Part shown: piece after piece, positions 63,936-64,000 of the stretch
Numbering within the stretch: the first letter of the stretch is position 1
Layout: the number at the start of each line of letters is the position of its first letter
Source of the DNA: Daejeonella sp.
GTDB taxonomy: Bacteria > Bacteroidota > Bacteroidia > Sphingobacteriales > Sphingobacteriaceae
Direction: 5' to 3'
Length of the DNA stretch: 64,000 nt
Assembly (NCBI RefSeq): GCF_017495225.1
Contig: NZ_JAFEIG010000020.1
Location: 186,001 to 250,000, forward strand
Made by a program: the position numbers and the translations under genes
Notes under the pieces: generated by a model
What the model was told of the DNA's origin: nothing
Database searches by the model: none
What the model saw: only the letters and a program-made list of their open reading frames with translations

Positions 63936-64000
63936 CGTTAAGGATGGAAGCGGCATCCTTTTTGGCTTCTTCAGCCAAAAAGATATAGCGGACAGCCTGT
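63936..64000. other. Structured intergenic element at the window edge
   Basis: Near the right end a perfect 9-bp stem TTTTTGGCT (63959-63967) / AGCCAAAAA (63973-63981) with a 5-nt loop is flanked by GGATGGAAGCGGCATCC and AGATATAGCGGACAGCCTG. From memory, words of this type (GAAGCGGCATCCTTTTT ... AAGATATAGCGGA) recur in intergenic DNA of many Bacteroidota. It is cut by the edge; strand and function are unknown. Confidence 0.4.

Noticed and set aside
1..64000. tRNA and rRNA genes
   Set aside because: No cloverleaf candidates or rRNA-like stretches were recognised in the intergenic gaps; a covariance search could still find one, but the gaps are short or repeat-filled.

Overview
The window is AT-rich bacterial DNA from a Bacteroidota genome, most likely family Sphingobacteriaceae (Pedobacter-like). 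The evidence is the gene content (TonB-dependent receptor, LytTR two-component pair with a Reg_prop sensor, DUF4296 lipoprotein, TIGR02757 protein, archaeal-type ProS), the near absence of Shine-Dalgarno sequences, and promoters matching the Bacteroidota -7 box TAnnTTTG. No rRNA, tRNA, insertion sequence or CRISPR array was seen.

Layout. 0-4 kb: a partial sirtuin, a BtuB-like receptor behind a cobalamin riboswitch, and an AI-2E-type permease. 4.2-9.8 kb: a six-gene accessory module on the minus strand: an SPFH/GYF protein, two small membrane proteins, two zinc-ribbon proteins with almost identical CFI-box tails, and a membrane protein with a DUF1566-like tail. It lies downstream of a LytS/LytR-type sensor-regulator pair (9.9-13.7 kb). 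13.7-45 kb: mostly core genes, including proS, uridine kinase, a CoA-transferase pair, mutS2, a YggS protein, aspartate kinase, lolD, sucC, the classical thrS-infC-rpmI-rplT operon, an UMF1-type transporter and recQ. 45.2-49.4 kb: a degenerate array of small secreted or lipoprotein paralogues with toxin-like fragments between them. 49.5-63.9 kb: a TolB-propeller amidohydrolase, a BaiN-type flavoprotein, two more fragment-plus-membrane/lipoprotein pairs, tex, nuoAB, purKE and yqgE, separated by intergenic DNA full of dispersed palindromes and short tandem repeats.

How it works together. Cobalamin uptake is under riboswitch control. The thrS leader carries two copies of a hairpin with a 7-nt loop UUUGUAG, which resembles a tRNA-Thr(UGU) anticodon arm, and the second copy contains the thrS start codon. 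This suggests autoregulation by threonyl-tRNA synthetase through tRNA mimicry. infC starts at UUG, consistent with self-control by IF3. The 45-57 kb accessory region reads as a graveyard of polymorphic-toxin tips and immunity genes: four short reading frames with no start of their own each sit directly upstream of a small membrane, lipoprotein or secreted gene. The 4-10 kb module resembles, by inference, membrane-stress operons that combine SPFH and zinc-ribbon proteins, such as Bacillus ydjGHI.
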